Shown here one piece after another: positions 37,165 to 45,801 of a stretch of DNA of 48,377 nt. The translations under genes were made by a program, and so were the position numbers. Within the stretch, counting starts at the first letter, position 1; the number at the start of each line of letters is the position of its first letter. The notes beneath the pieces were generated by a model. The model was not told the origin of the DNA, did no database searches, and was given only the letters and a program-made list of their open reading frames with translations. Location: the NCBI GenBank assembly GCA_026392015.1, contig JAPLCW010000100.1:1-48377 (forward strand). The letters run 5' to 3'. Origin of the DNA: Candidatus Auribacterota bacterium. Its GTDB lineage: Bacteria; Auribacterota; Tritonobacteria; UBA1439.

Positions 37165-37305
37165 CTCTCATCCTCCTCTATAAAAAAATCAAAATACAAA
37201 AATCAAAACAAATCCAAAATCCCAACCCCTAAAAAACAACATATGAACCACAAATAGATACGGCTTAAACCACGAATAGGACGAATTTCACGAATTTAAA
37301 TATCA

Positions 37306-37520
37306 GGGTCTCTTCCGTTTTGCGTGGGTTATTGTAACCATTCCCTCCCCCCTCTGAAGGGGGGAGGTCAGGAAGGGGGTGATGTAATTACTTCCAAAGA
37401 TTACTGCAGCATGGCCACATAATGGCTATTCCTTACCGCAGAAGCACACCCCCACCCTTACCCTCCCCCTTCACAGGGGGAGGGATAATTTGAGTCACCC
37501 ACACAAAATGAAAGAGAACC
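37306..37520. repeat. MITE-like element, family G, long copy
   Basis: Ends GGGTCTCTTCCGTTTTGCGT (left, continuing GGGT) and ACCCACACAAAATGAAAGAG (right, continuing AACC) are inverted repeats matching the copy at 2852-2947. The interior holds CTCCCCCCTCTGAAGGGGGG and CCTCCCCCTTCACAGGGGG hairpins. No gene from 37165 to 37563. Confidence 0.68.
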
Positions 37521-37563
37521 AAAAACCATAACATAGAAATAATTCGTGCAATTCGTAGTTCTA

Positions 37564-39054
37564 TTATTTTACCTCGTTAGTCTTCCGTTTTCCACTCATG
37601 ATAAAAATCAGCAGTATCGCCGCTCCGCATGCCATCGACCAGAGGTTTCCCCGTCGCGTATAGAATGTGTTCGCCCGCGTGAGCGCAACGTCGAATACCG
37701 CTGTCCCCTGAAAAAACAGCTCGTCTCCCGAGCGATCTCTGAGAATGCGATTGATGCGTCCGTACAGGTCAATAGAGCAGGAGACCCCTGTGTTCGTCGC
37801 CCTCACCATCGGGATGCGATTCTCCACACAGCGGTACACCGCGTGGGCCACCTGCTGGTACGGCTGGCTCGTCCTCCCGAACCAGGCGTCGTTGGTGATA
37901 TTCACGAGAAATCGCGCGCCCCGGAGAGCGAATTTTCTCGCGAGGTCCGGCATGATATCCTCGAAGCAGATGAGCGAAGCAAAGTTTCCCTGTTCGAGGG
38001 GGAATACCGTAAATCTCTCCCCCGGGCTGAAATCGTCCTCGTAGGGAACGAGCTTCATCAGGAACGGGAAAAGCCACTTGCAGGGCACGATCTCGCCGAA
38101 GAGCACAAGGTGGATTTTGTCGTACCGCTCCAGCGGTTCTCCGCGCGCATCAACGAGAAAGGCGCAGTTGAAATACTTCCGCTTGCTCCCCTCGATCATA
38201 TGCTCGCTTCCAAAGAGGAGCGGCTTTCGCACCTCCCTTTGAATCTCCGCAACCGATTGATAGATGTACGGCTCGTACCAGTAGTAGCCGGGAACCGAGG
38301 TCTCCGGCCACACGATGAGGTCCGGTTTTTCCCGCGCGACCTCCAGGGTGAGGTCATGGAAGCGCTGCACAATCTCTTCCCTAAATCCCTGGCCGAACTT
38401 CTCTTCCTGAGGCACATTCCCCTGAACGATCCCGACACGCACGATTTTTTCCGCATGGTTCTCGCCGGAGAGCCGCCATGAGCCGTACCCTATACAGGCG
38501 ACGAGAGCGATCAGAGCGGCGGCGACCGGCGTGGCGTATTCCCTTCCGCGCTTGCGGATGCACTCATCGATGGCAATGTTCACGAGCATCACCAGGCTGG
38601 AGACCCCGTAGACGCCCGTGAGCGAGGCAACCTGTATGAGTGCCGTGAAACGATACTGCGTCACCCCGAGCAAACCCCAGGGCAGGCCGGTGAATGCGTA
38701 GGTGCGCACGAACTCGAGCGCAGTCCAGAGAAGGGGCGCGCCGATCCACACGGGGACAGTGCCTCGCCTGCGCAGAAAGTTCACCCCAAGGGCAAAGACA
38801 GGGAAATAGAGGGCGAGGTAGAAAGTCAGCACGAAGAATCCGGCCACGGTGACGTTGGTGAGCCAGTACAGGAGGCTCCAGAAGAATGCCAGGCCTCCCG
38901 CATAGCCGATCTTGAACGTATCCTTCCCGCTCCTCCCCTCGGTTGCGCGCAAGAGGGGGATGAATGCGCACCACGCGAGGAGATTCCAATCCGTGTTGGG
39001 AAACGACGCGGTCAACATGAGTCCGGAGAGAACGGATAAAAGATATGGTTGCAT
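37564..39054 (-). CDS. lnt: Apolipoprotein N-acyltransferase
   Basis: It adds the third acyl chain to lipoproteins in the inner membrane. The 496 residues start with about six membrane helices (LLSVLSGLMLTASFPNTDWN onward) followed by a nitrilase-like domain. The catalytic triad is visible: Glu in VWPETSVPGYY, Lys in KIHLVLFGEIVP and Cys in SLICFEDIMPDL. A final helix precedes the C-terminus. Lnt, LolCD and the lipoproteins here form one maturation and export route. No clear ribosome site is seen before the ATG. Confidence 0.95.
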   Translation of the reverse strand: MQPYLLSVLSGLMLTASFPNTDWNLLAWCAFIPLLRATEGRSGKDTFKIGYAGGLAFFWSLLYWLTNVTVAGFFVLTFYLALYFPVFALGVNFLRRRGTVPVWIGAPLLWTALEFVRTYAFTGLPWGLLGVTQYRFTALIQVASLTGVYGVSSLVMLVNIAIDECIRKRGREYATPVAAALIALVACIGYGSWRLSGENHAEKIVRVGIVQGNVPQEEKFGQGFREEIVQRFHDLTLEVAREKPDLIVWPETSVPGYYWYEPYIYQSVAEIQREVRKPLLFGSEHMIEGSKRKYFNCAFLVDARGEPLERYDKIHLVLFGEIVPCKWLFPFLMKLVPYEDDFSPGERFTVFPLEQGNFASLICFEDIMPDLARKFALRGARFLVNITNDAWFGRTSQPYQQVAHAVYRCVENRIPMVRATNTGVSCSIDLYGRINRILRDRSGDELFFQGTAVFDVALTRANTFYTRRGNLWSMACGAAILLIFIMSGKRKTNEVK

Positions 39055-39131
39055 GCTGTATTATTAACGTGAGATTTCCTGTTATTTTATCAAGGATTTC
39101 TATCCCTAAACCTGTGACTCTCTGTTTTTCG

Positions 39132-39283
39132 GTAATGGGTCACTTATGTGTGGTATCCCTTTTACTTGTCATCCCCGCACTTCGGCTGCGCTCAGTGTAA
39201 ACTCGAGCGGGGATCCAGTATGAAACCTGGATTCCTGCTGGAGTTTACCCTCGTGAAAACGGGGGCAGGAATGACATATTCAG
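39132..39283. repeat. MITE-like element, family A, copy lacking its right end
   Basis: It begins GTAATGGGTCACTTATGTGT and its interior is nearly identical to bases 3-122 of the window. The right terminus (TGTACC...AAGTGA) is missing, replaced by unrelated sequence after 39283. 39055-39404 has no gene; just after the element is a short ATCGGCGGTTATCTGTGG remnant of another repeat. Confidence 0.7.
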
Positions 39284-39404
39284 CTCGGCATATTATTATA
39301 TCTGTGTTCATCGGCGGTTATCTGTGGTGATCGTTTAAATTTTTTTAATGTGTATCACAGATGATATGGTCGCGGCCGAGAGATGCGATGCTATCCAGGG
39401 GGGG

Positions 39405-42400
39405 TCACTCGCGGGCACCTGCGCCGCAGCACTTCTTAAACTTCCTGCCGCTCCCGCAGGGGCATGGCTCGTTGGGGCTGACCTTCCTATCTTTTCTCAC
39501 AAACGGTTTCTTCACCGGTTGCTCCTCCTCGCCGCCGGAGGAGTACGAGACCTCGGGACCGGCTGCAACACCCGCCATCGCGAGCTCGCCCTCCGCCCCG
39601 GCCGACTGGAAGGCGCTCACCTCCCGATGGATGTACTGCTGCCGCTCTAATTCCTCGGCAGCCTTGCGCATGGCTGCGGGAGAGAAGGTCATGCGGAAGA
39701 TACCGCCCACAACGTCCTCTTTCACGCTCCCCATCATATCGGCGAACATGTCGAATCCTTCCTTCTTGTACTCCACGAGCGGATCCTTCTGTCCGTATGC
39801 CCTGAGGAAGATTCCCTCCCGAAGCGCGTCCATGTTGTAGAGGTGCTCTTTCCAGAGGCGGTCCACGATGCTGAGCATGAGGAACCGCGCGAGCCGCTGC
39901 ATGCCCGGCTCCTGCCCTTCGACCGCCGGCCCCATCTTTGAGGCCGCCTCATCCTCAAATCGAGCCTTCCGCTCGTAGGCGGACCGCATCTTCTCCATCA
40001 CCGCGCCCTTGATCTCCTCGCGGCCGAACCCTTCCTGCTGTAATTCCTCCGGTTTGAGAAAGAGGGGGAAGGTGAGGTTCAGCCAGTGAATGAAGCCGCT
40101 GAGGTCCCACTCGTCGCGATGCGAATCCTCGGGGATATAAAGGGAGAGCTTCTGGTCGATTATCTCCTCGATCAGATCCAGCACCATCGTGCTCGGGTCA
40201 GCGGTGGAAAGGATCTCTGTCCGGAACTCGTAAAGCACCTCGCGCTGCTTGTTCATCACATCGTCGTACTCGAGGGTATGCTTTCGGATGGAGAAGTTTC
40301 TCTGCTCCACCCTCTTCTGCGCCGTCTCGATCGACTTGGTGAGCAGCGGGTGCACGAGCTCCTCCCCCTCCTTCATCCCGATCTTCTCCATAATTCTCGC
40401 GATGCGCTCCGATCCGAACAGCCGCATCAGGTCATCTTCGAGCGAAAGATAGAAGCGGGACGAACCGGGATCCCCCTGGCGGGCGCTCCTGCCTCTAAGC
40501 TGACGGTCGATCCGCCGCGCCTCGTGCCGCTCCGTGCCGACGATGTGCAACCCGCACGGCGTCGATGCCGCGCACTGGGGCATCCTCTCCTTCTTCCCCT
40601 CCGGAGGCTGTGGAGAGCGTTTGCACAGCCTCTCCTTCGAGCATAGGATACAACACCAGCGTTTCCCGTCGAAGATGCACTCGGGATGCACCACCCCCTC
40701 GCCGAGTTTGATGTCCGTTCCGCGCCCCGCCATATTGGTCGCGATGGTGACCGCGCCTTTCTGGCCCGCTTTTGCGATGATCTCCGCCTCCTGCTGGTGG
40801 TAGCGCGCGTTGAGGACCGCGTGCGGGATCCCTTTCCGCTGGAGGAGGCGGCTGAGGACCTCCGATTGCTCGACGCTGACCGTTCCCACAAGCACCGGCC
40901 TCCCTTTCTTATTCAGGTCCTCGATCTCGTCGACGACCGCATTGTACTTCTCGCGGCGCGTTTTGTAGATGACGTCGTTGCAGTCGACCCGGCGCACCGG
41001 CTCATTCGTCGGCATGACCACCACATCGAGCTTGTAGATCTGGTGGAACTCCGAGGCCTCCGTCTCCGCCGTGCCCGTCATCCCGGCCAGTTTGTCGTAG
41101 AGGCGGAAGTAGTTTTGGATGGTGATGGTGGCGAACGTCTGCGTCTCCTGCTCGACCTTCACTCCCTCCTTCGCCTCGACCGCCTGGTGCAGGCCGTCGC
41201 TCCAGCGCCTTCCCGGCATGAGCCGCCCGGTGAATTCGTCCACGATGATGACCCGGTTGTCCTGCACCACGTACTCCACGTCCTTCTCGTAGAGGCCGTA
41301 GGCCCTGATGAGCTGAATGAGGCCGTGGAGCTTCTCCCCGATCTCGATCTGCTTCTGCTGGAGCTTCAGCTTCTCCCGTTCCTTCTCCTCGGGGCTCAGC
41401 GCTTCATTCTCGTCTACCTCCTGAAATTCGGTGATGATGTCCGGCATGATGAACGACTGCTGTCCGCTCGGGTCGAGAACCGCATGCCCCTTTTCCTTGA
41501 TGTCGATGTCATGCCCTTTCTCGTCGATTTCATAGTAGAGCTCCTCCAAAAGCTTGAACTTCTCCTCCTTCTTGAGATCCACCCTCAGGTCGAGGTCCAC
41601 ACGGTCGAGGAGCCTGCGCACGTCGGGCTCTTCCATGAGCTTGAGAAGTTGTTTGTTCTTCGGCGCTCCCTTGCTCACAAGGTAGAGTTTCCGCCCCGCC
41701 TCATAGCGTTTTGCCTCGTTCTCGATCTCCTCCTTGCCCTCGGTGACGAGCCGGTTGCAGAGGAACGTCTGTTTCCGTACAAGCTCCGCGGCGCGGGGCT
41801 TCAATTTGTCATACTGCTGCGTGGAAACCACCACCGGACCGGAGATGATGAGCGGGGTCCTCGCCTCGTCAATGAGGATGGAGTCCACCTCATCCACAAT
41901 GGCGTAGTTGTGCCCTCGCTGCACCTGTTCCTCCAGGCTCATCGCCATCCCGTTGTCCCTCAGATAGTCGAAGCCGAACTCGCTGTTCGTGCCGTAGGTA
42001 ATGTCCTTCTGATAGGCCGCCCTGTGCTCGTCGTGCGGCATATCGTGCTGGATGCAGCCGACGCTCAGGCCCAGCGACTCGTACACGGGCCCCATCCACT
42101 GGGAATCGCGCTTCGCGAGGTAGTCGTTCACGGTCACGAGGTGCACGTTCTTCCCTGCGAGGGCGTTCAGGTAGAGAGGCATGGTGGCGACAAGGGTCTT
42201 CCCCTCGCCGGTGGCCATCTCCGCGATCTTCCCCTGGTGCAGCACGATGCCGCCCATGAGCTGGACGTCGAACGGGACCATGTCCCAGGTGATCTCAAGT
42301 CCGCAGATCTGCCAATTCTTCCCGACCAGTCTGCGGCAGGCGTTCTTCACCGCGGCGAACGCCTCCGGCAGGATGTCCTCGATCGTCTCCCCCTCCGCGA

Positions 42401-42569
42401 GCCGTTTCTTAAACTCCCCGGTTTTTGCGCGGAGCTGCTCGTCGGTGAGGGATTGATACTCCTGTTCTACATCGTTTATCTTTCGCACAATGGGGCGCAT
42501 ACGTTTGACATCACGGTCATTCTGCGTCCCGATCGTGTGCTTTAAAAACCAGGTAAACATGGTCACCAC
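39405..42569 (-). CDS. secA: Preprotein translocase ATPase SecA, with a cysteine-rich insertion
   Basis: SecA drives protein export through SecYEG. At 1054 residues it is longer than the usual 800-950. Motifs: MATGEGKTLVATM (Walker A), DEVDSILIDEARTPLIISG (DEAD box region), VIIVDEFTGRLMPGRRWSDG, NMAGRGTDIKLGEG and LRGRSARQGDPGSSRFYLS. A C-terminal SEC-C zinc motif CPCGSGRKFKKCC ends the protein. An insertion at residues 631-672, just before GLHIVGTERHEARRID, carries seven cysteines (WCCILCSKERLC and others). I keep the GTG start at 42569; an ATG at 42560 is equally possible. Upstream are short TTAAGGT tandem repeats and a MITE. Confidence 0.96.
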   Translation of the reverse strand: MVTMFTWFLKHTIGTQNDRDVKRMRPIVRKINDVEQEYQSLTDEQLRAKTGEFKKRLAEGETIEDILPEAFAAVKNACRRLVGKNWQICGLEITWDMVPFDVQLMGGIVLHQGKIAEMATGEGKTLVATMPLYLNALAGKNVHLVTVNDYLAKRDSQWMGPVYESLGLSVGCIQHDMPHDEHRAAYQKDITYGTNSEFGFDYLRDNGMAMSLEEQVQRGHNYAIVDEVDSILIDEARTPLIISGPVVVSTQQYDKLKPRAAELVRKQTFLCNRLVTEGKEEIENEAKRYEAGRKLYLVSKGAPKNKQLLKLMEEPDVRRLLDRVDLDLRVDLKKEEKFKLLEELYYEIDEKGHDIDIKEKGHAVLDPSGQQSFIMPDIITEFQEVDENEALSPEEKEREKLKLQQKQIEIGEKLHGLIQLIRAYGLYEKDVEYVVQDNRVIIVDEFTGRLMPGRRWSDGLHQAVEAKEGVKVEQETQTFATITIQNYFRLYDKLAGMTGTAETEASEFHQIYKLDVVVMPTNEPVRRVDCNDVIYKTRREKYNAVVDEIEDLNKKGRPVLVGTVSVEQSEVLSRLLQRKGIPHAVLNARYHQQEAEIIAKAGQKGAVTIATNMAGRGTDIKLGEGVVHPECIFDGKRWCCILCSKERLCKRSPQPPEGKKERMPQCAASTPCGLHIVGTERHEARRIDRQLRGRSARQGDPGSSRFYLSLEDDLMRLFGSERIARIMEKIGMKEGEELVHPLLTKSIETAQKRVEQRNFSIRKHTLEYDDVMNKQREVLYEFRTEILSTADPSTMVLDLIEEIIDQKLSLYIPEDSHRDEWDLSGFIHWLNLTFPLFLKPEELQQEGFGREEIKGAVMEKMRSAYERKARFEDEAASKMGPAVEGQEPGMQRLARFLMLSIVDRLWKEHLYNMDALREGIFLRAYGQKDPLVEYKKEGFDMFADMMGSVKEDVVGGIFRMTFSPAAMRKAAEELERQQYIHREVSAFQSAGAEGELAMAGVAAGPEVSYSSGGEEEQPVKKPFVRKDRKVSPNEPCPCGSGRKFKKCCGAGARE

Positions 42570-42572
42570 AGT

Positions 42573-42612
42573 GCAAAGTTTAAGGTTTAAGGTTTAAGGT
42601 TTAAAGTATAAT
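42573..42612. repeat. Short tandem repeat GTTTAAGG upstream of secA
   Basis: GTTTAAGG occurs three times in a row, then GTTTAAAG. The complementary words CTTTAAACTTTACAC occur near 42930-42950, so the two flank the MITE at 42679-42870. 42570-42958 contains no gene. Confidence 0.6.
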
Positions 42613-42678
42613 CTAACGCAATTTGGTTTATTCTATCATCATGGGAGGGGTAATCACAAGAAGGGGATTACTACATTG

Positions 42679-42870
42679 GTAATGGGTCAGTCTTGGGGGG
42701 TATCCCTTTTACTTGTCATCCCCGCGAAAGCCTGCCTATGCCGAAGCGGCTTCGCGCAGGCAGGCGGGGATCCAGTATGAAACCTGGATTCCTGCTCGAG
42801 TTTACACTGAGCGCAGTCGAAGTGCAGGAATGACATATTAGCAATGTACCCCCCATAAGTGACCCCTTAC
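42679..42870. repeat. MITE-like element, family A, full-length copy
   Basis: At about 192 bp it is the most complete copy: left end GTAATGGGTCAGTCTTGGGG, right end CCCCATAAGTGACCCCTTAC. The interior has the CGCGAAAGCCTGCCTATGCC hairpin of the 30182 copy followed by the GATCCAGTATGAAACC...GGAATGACATATT segment of copies 1 and 4, so interiors are modular. Confidence 0.72.
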
Positions 42871-42958
42871 CTACAGTGTAAGGTGTACAGTTTAAAGTGA
42901 ATGCACTTTCTTCTCTATCCCTTACACTTTAAACTTTACACTTTCGTTGCCGTAGTTA

Positions 42959-43034
42959 TGGTGCCGGGGGACGGAATCGAACCGCCGACGCACAGATTTT
43001 CAGTCTGTCGCTCTACCGACTGAGCTACCCCGGC
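42959..43034 (-). tRNA. tRNA-Phe (GAA)
   Basis: The 76-nt gene on the minus strand folds as acceptor GCCGGGG/CCCCGGC, D-arm GCTC...GAGC, anticodon arm ACAGA-CTGAAAA-TCTGT with anticodon GAA, T-arm GGCGG-TTCGATT-CCGTC (one mismatch) and an encoded ACCA 3' end. All invariant T-loop bases are present. Its 5' end lies seven bases from the stop codon of an integrase remnant. Confidence 0.97.
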
Positions 43035-43041
43035 AACATGC

Positions 43042-43584
43042 TTATATGGAACTAGATATGAAAGATTGTATTTCTGCGATAAGTGGGCTAGTGTCCATAT
43101 AGTGTCTATCATTCGACATTTCCCCACCCTCAAGGAGCCTAACAGCTTCCTTTTTAGCTTCAGGCGTTGGATGCGCGTATCTCATCGTTGTCACTATAGA
43201 CGAATGCCCCAAAAGTTCTTTTACCACCGGAAGACTTACGCCCGCCAATACCAACTTCGTCGCAAAATGATGCCTGAGATCATGAAACCGGCAATGCTTA
43301 ATTCCAGCCCTTCTCTGAGCTGCGTAGAAGGCTTTCTTGACCGATTCATAAGGTTTTCCATCGGCGTGGAAAACATATATACCATCACGCTCTCTGTTTT
43401 TCAATACCTTAGTGACAGTTTCATTAAGGGGAATCTTTCTATCTTTCCCGCTCTTCGTTCTAGTAACCGTTATATATCCCTGTTGAAGATCAATTCTTTC
43501 CCATTTGAGCTTGAGTATCTCCCCTATCCTCATGCCAGTGTTCAATGTGTAAATAATATGACAAACCCATACCGCCACCCGCAT
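43042..43584 (-). pseudogene. Tyrosine recombinase (phage-type integrase), 5'-truncated
   Basis: The C-terminal catalytic domain is nearly complete: NTGMRIGEILKLKW (first catalytic Arg), HDLRHHFATKL (His-x-x-Arg), LLGHSSIVTTMRYAHP (His and the Tyr nucleophile). The N-terminal arm-binding and core-binding domains, normally about 150-200 residues, are missing. The open frame begins at about 43584 inside the neighbouring BamE/SmpA-like gene in another frame, so a deletion has joined the two genes. The remnant ends seven bases from the 5' end of tRNA-Phe. Such enzymes usually integrate elements into tRNA genes, but normally from the 3' side. A short functional recombinase is possible but unlikely. 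Confidence 0.8.
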
Positions 43585-43763
43585 ACGTCAGCATATACCC
43601 CCAAACCAATTGCCCCTCTCTAAAATCAGTTCTCAGAGGAGTCCCTAGAACTGCTTTCACCTGCTCAGTTGTCATCCCTGGGGTTAATAGATTTATTTTG
43701 CTCACAGTACCTGCACATCCTAAAGATGCCGATGATCACTATTAACACCATCAACTTTTTCAT
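43565..43763 (-). pseudogene. BamE/SmpA-like lipoprotein gene, frameshifted and truncated
   Basis: GAGGGGG precedes an ATG at 43763 that encodes a signal peptide (MKKLMVLIVIIGIF). In that frame translation stops after 32 codons. Shifting frame near 43720 gives GCAGT (a lipobox cysteine) then INLLTPGMTTEQVKAVLG and EGQLVWGYM, the SmpA/OmlA-BamE pattern of small outer-membrane lipoproteins. After about 43580 the frame runs into integrase coding sequence read out of frame. So the gene has both a small frameshift, real or a sequence error, and a 3' deletion. Confidence 0.65.
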
Positions 43764-43803
43764 AATACCCCCTCAATCTTCTTTTGAAACCTTTTTGTCC
43801 CTT

Positions 43804-44322
43804 CTATACGCCCCGATCAAGGCTGAATGTTCTCCAAGGTGTACTGTACACTATATGGCTGGACCTCGGAAAAGTCACCCGAACGCCGCTGATTACAATG
43901 TTGCTCTGTTTCGATGTATCGAATTTTACAACATAAGGCTTTGGCTGTTCTTGATTCCCGATTGTGATGTTGTTATCAACATCAACGTTGACAGCTGTGT
44001 TTCGATTTTGAAATACCTTGTATCGATCCACCGTAGTTTCTGAAGAGTGCTTATTAACTTCTGTGATTTCTAATGTGAGAACGGTTCCTTCAATACCCGC
44101 AAGCTTCATCTCTGCGAATCCCTTGTCTATTTTTCCGCCCCAAATGTCTCGTCCGCCAAAGGCATTAGGTAGGGCGCCTGTCCTATTTAAACAGAAGACC
44201 GTTCCACCAATTCCTGTCGTGAGAATAGACCCCATTGGCTGCTCGATATTGCGATGACTCCTGATCGTGTTGCAGCCGGTCAATGCCATAGCACATAAGA
44301 TGACTGCTATTGCCAGTTTCAT
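43804..44322 (-). CDS. Lipoprotein of unknown function, 172 aa
   Basis: A clear lipoprotein signal peptide ends in ALTGC (MKLAIAVILCAMALTGC), preceded by a GGGGG ribosome site. The mature part contains NTIRSHRNIEQPMGSILTTG and a predicted beta-rich body (TVLTLEITEVNKHSSETTV). It resembles small outer-membrane lipoproteins in general, but I recognise no named family. It lies between the broken lipoprotein gene and the first cassette-like secreted protein, all on the same strand, and could be cargo of the integrated element. LolCD and Lnt encoded in this window would process it. Confidence 0.7.
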   Translation of the reverse strand: MKLAIAVILCAMALTGCNTIRSHRNIEQPMGSILTTGIGGTVFCLNRTGALPNAFGGRDIWGGKIDKGFAEMKLAGIEGTVLTLEITEVNKHSSETTVDRYKVFQNRNTAVNVDVDNNITIGNQEQPKPYVVKFDTSKQSNIVISGVRVTFPRSSHIVYSTPWRTFSLDRGV

Positions 44323-44381
44323 AATCCCCCTTCTATGAAAAGAACCACTGCCGTCTTTATCTCCTCTCTATACCCCGATCT

Positions 44382-44730
44382 TTTTCTCGAATCTTCTGCA
44401 TCACCGGTAAAATAAGGGGTTTTGAGCCTATCGCACTATAAACGGCTTTCATATTTGCCCCAGGGTGAGACTTCTTATCCCGTCTCGATTCCTAACACTA
44501 GGGATTGTCTGACTGAGAGAGTATGTGTATCACCATGCCGTATATTACTCTGCCCCCTTGTAGGGGTGTCATGGGCTGGGTGAGCCCGGTCTTTTCCGTC
44601 TCGCCGGGGATCGCCGCCGCCCAGATACTCAGCTCAACTTTCACCACAAAACCGCCCCACTTCCACTCATTATTTGGTTACGACAAAATCACTGATCTTC
44701 TCCAGAGAAAACCCGGAGTTATCCCCGCGG
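44382..44730. repeat. ~350-nt repeat module downstream of the first secreted paralog (copy 1)
   Basis: It matches 45802-46153. The core 44592-44709 (118 nt) differs from 46015-46132 at a single base (G or T in TATTTGKTTACGAC), while flanks are clearly more diverged. On the minus strand the core opens with the dyad TTCTCTGGAGAA. A hairpin at 44553-44566 (CCCC-loop-GGGG) corresponds to a hairpin with changed but still pairing bases at 45973-45988. Frames stay open on both strands in parts, so coding potential is undecided. The rest of 44323-44801 shows no gene. Confidence 0.8.
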
Positions 44731-44801
44731 GTGGGAAAGCGCACATCGCCCGCCCACCTGCAGATGACCAAATATTATTAGGGGCAGGATGCCAAGAACT
44801 A

Positions 44802-45536
44802 TTACCGACATCCAATGCTAATGGTACCACTCCCTGAACAATCATAAGGGCCATATAACTGACCCTTCCAGATCGCCCCGCTGGCCCATTCGTTCCAATA
44901 ACTTGGGTCACACCCGTAACCTTGGTACCCGCCAGTCCTCCCATAACAATAACTTGCTACGTTGCTGAATGTGGTTGGCCCCGTGGATTTATGGTATCCA
45001 CAATAGTCGCCTCCCCACTCTGCTTGTGCGTACTGTTGCCAATGCTCTTCTTGAGACCAACCCCCCGGACAGGAACTAGCTTGAAATTTGCATAGTGTCC
45101 CGCTTCCCCCTGGGTCAGTAAATACCTCACCCCCGGCGGATATGCATTCTGCCACGGTACGTGCTTTGTACGTCAGAAGCGCTGCTTTAGTCCCCGTCTG
45201 CAGCCCCCAGCTTCCCGACACAGTGCTGAAGAACTTCTTGCCCGACTCAACATTGGCAGCCGTCGTGCTTGCGCACTGGGCAAATGGCGTCGCGATGGCA
45301 TCACCGATTTCCTTCGTCGTTCTCATCGTAGAGCCAGGTGCCGCGCTGGGTTCCTGGAAACTTGTCTTCGCCTCAAGAGCCGTACCACTTACTATGTAGT
45401 CATACAGGTTCTGGAGCGTGTACATCCCGCTCCCCGCCGACGGCAGCCCAGGTGAATCAATATTCCCTGCAACCACCGTGCCGCACAAACCCGCCATTAA
45501 CATCACGCTTAAAACCACAACTAATGTTGCTCTCAT
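44802..45536 (-). CDS. Secreted protein, common N-module with a cysteine-rich C-terminal domain
   Basis: A signal peptide (residues 1-23) is followed by a module shared with the protein at 46246-47013: NIDSPGLPSAGSGMYTLQNL, then FQEPSAAPGSTMRTTKEIGD and GSWGLQTGT. The C-terminal half (about 120-244) is unrelated to that of its paralog: rich in Cys, Trp, Gly and Tyr (CISAGGEVFTDPGG, SSCPGGWSQEEHW, DYCGYHKSTG), suggesting a disulphide-bonded extracellular domain. GGAGG lies ahead of the ATG. The shared module recurs, as far as I remember, in large families of exported proteins in uncultivated bacteria. The 350-nt repeat follows the stop codon. Role unknown; an adhesin or pilus-associated tip protein is a guess. 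Confidence 0.75.
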   Translation of the reverse strand: MRATLVVVLSVMLMAGLCGTVVAGNIDSPGLPSAGSGMYTLQNLYDYIVSGTALEAKTSFQEPSAAPGSTMRTTKEIGDAIATPFAQCASTTAANVESGKKFFSTVSGSWGLQTGTKAALLTYKARTVAECISAGGEVFTDPGGSGTLCKFQASSCPGGWSQEEHWQQYAQAEWGGDYCGYHKSTGPTTFSNVASYCYGRTGGYQGYGCDPSYWNEWASGAIWKGQLYGPYDCSGSGTISIGCR

Positions 45537-45801
45537 CTTTACTCCCTCCTTTGGTTTGGTTGTTTCCCTTTTTTATATAAACCGGCTTTCCCGAAGAACC
45601 GGATAACATTATATTGGTGATACTGTCAAAAGTTTTCCTTCAAATAGCTCCCCTTCGTCCCTGCAAACCTGCCATAAGCGCACAATTAGTTTTTCATCCT
45701 GTATGGGAGCAAAGGAATCCTTATCTCAATCATCATACCCCTTTGGGGGAACAGCACCCCCACCCAGGTGTCCTCTTTATTTAACTTATGAGCCTCTATT
45801 A

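Noticed and set aside
42936..43133. 65-codon open frame over tRNA-Phe on the minus strand (GVAQSVERQTENLCVGG)
   Set aside because: It is the translation of the tRNA gene itself, a common false gene.
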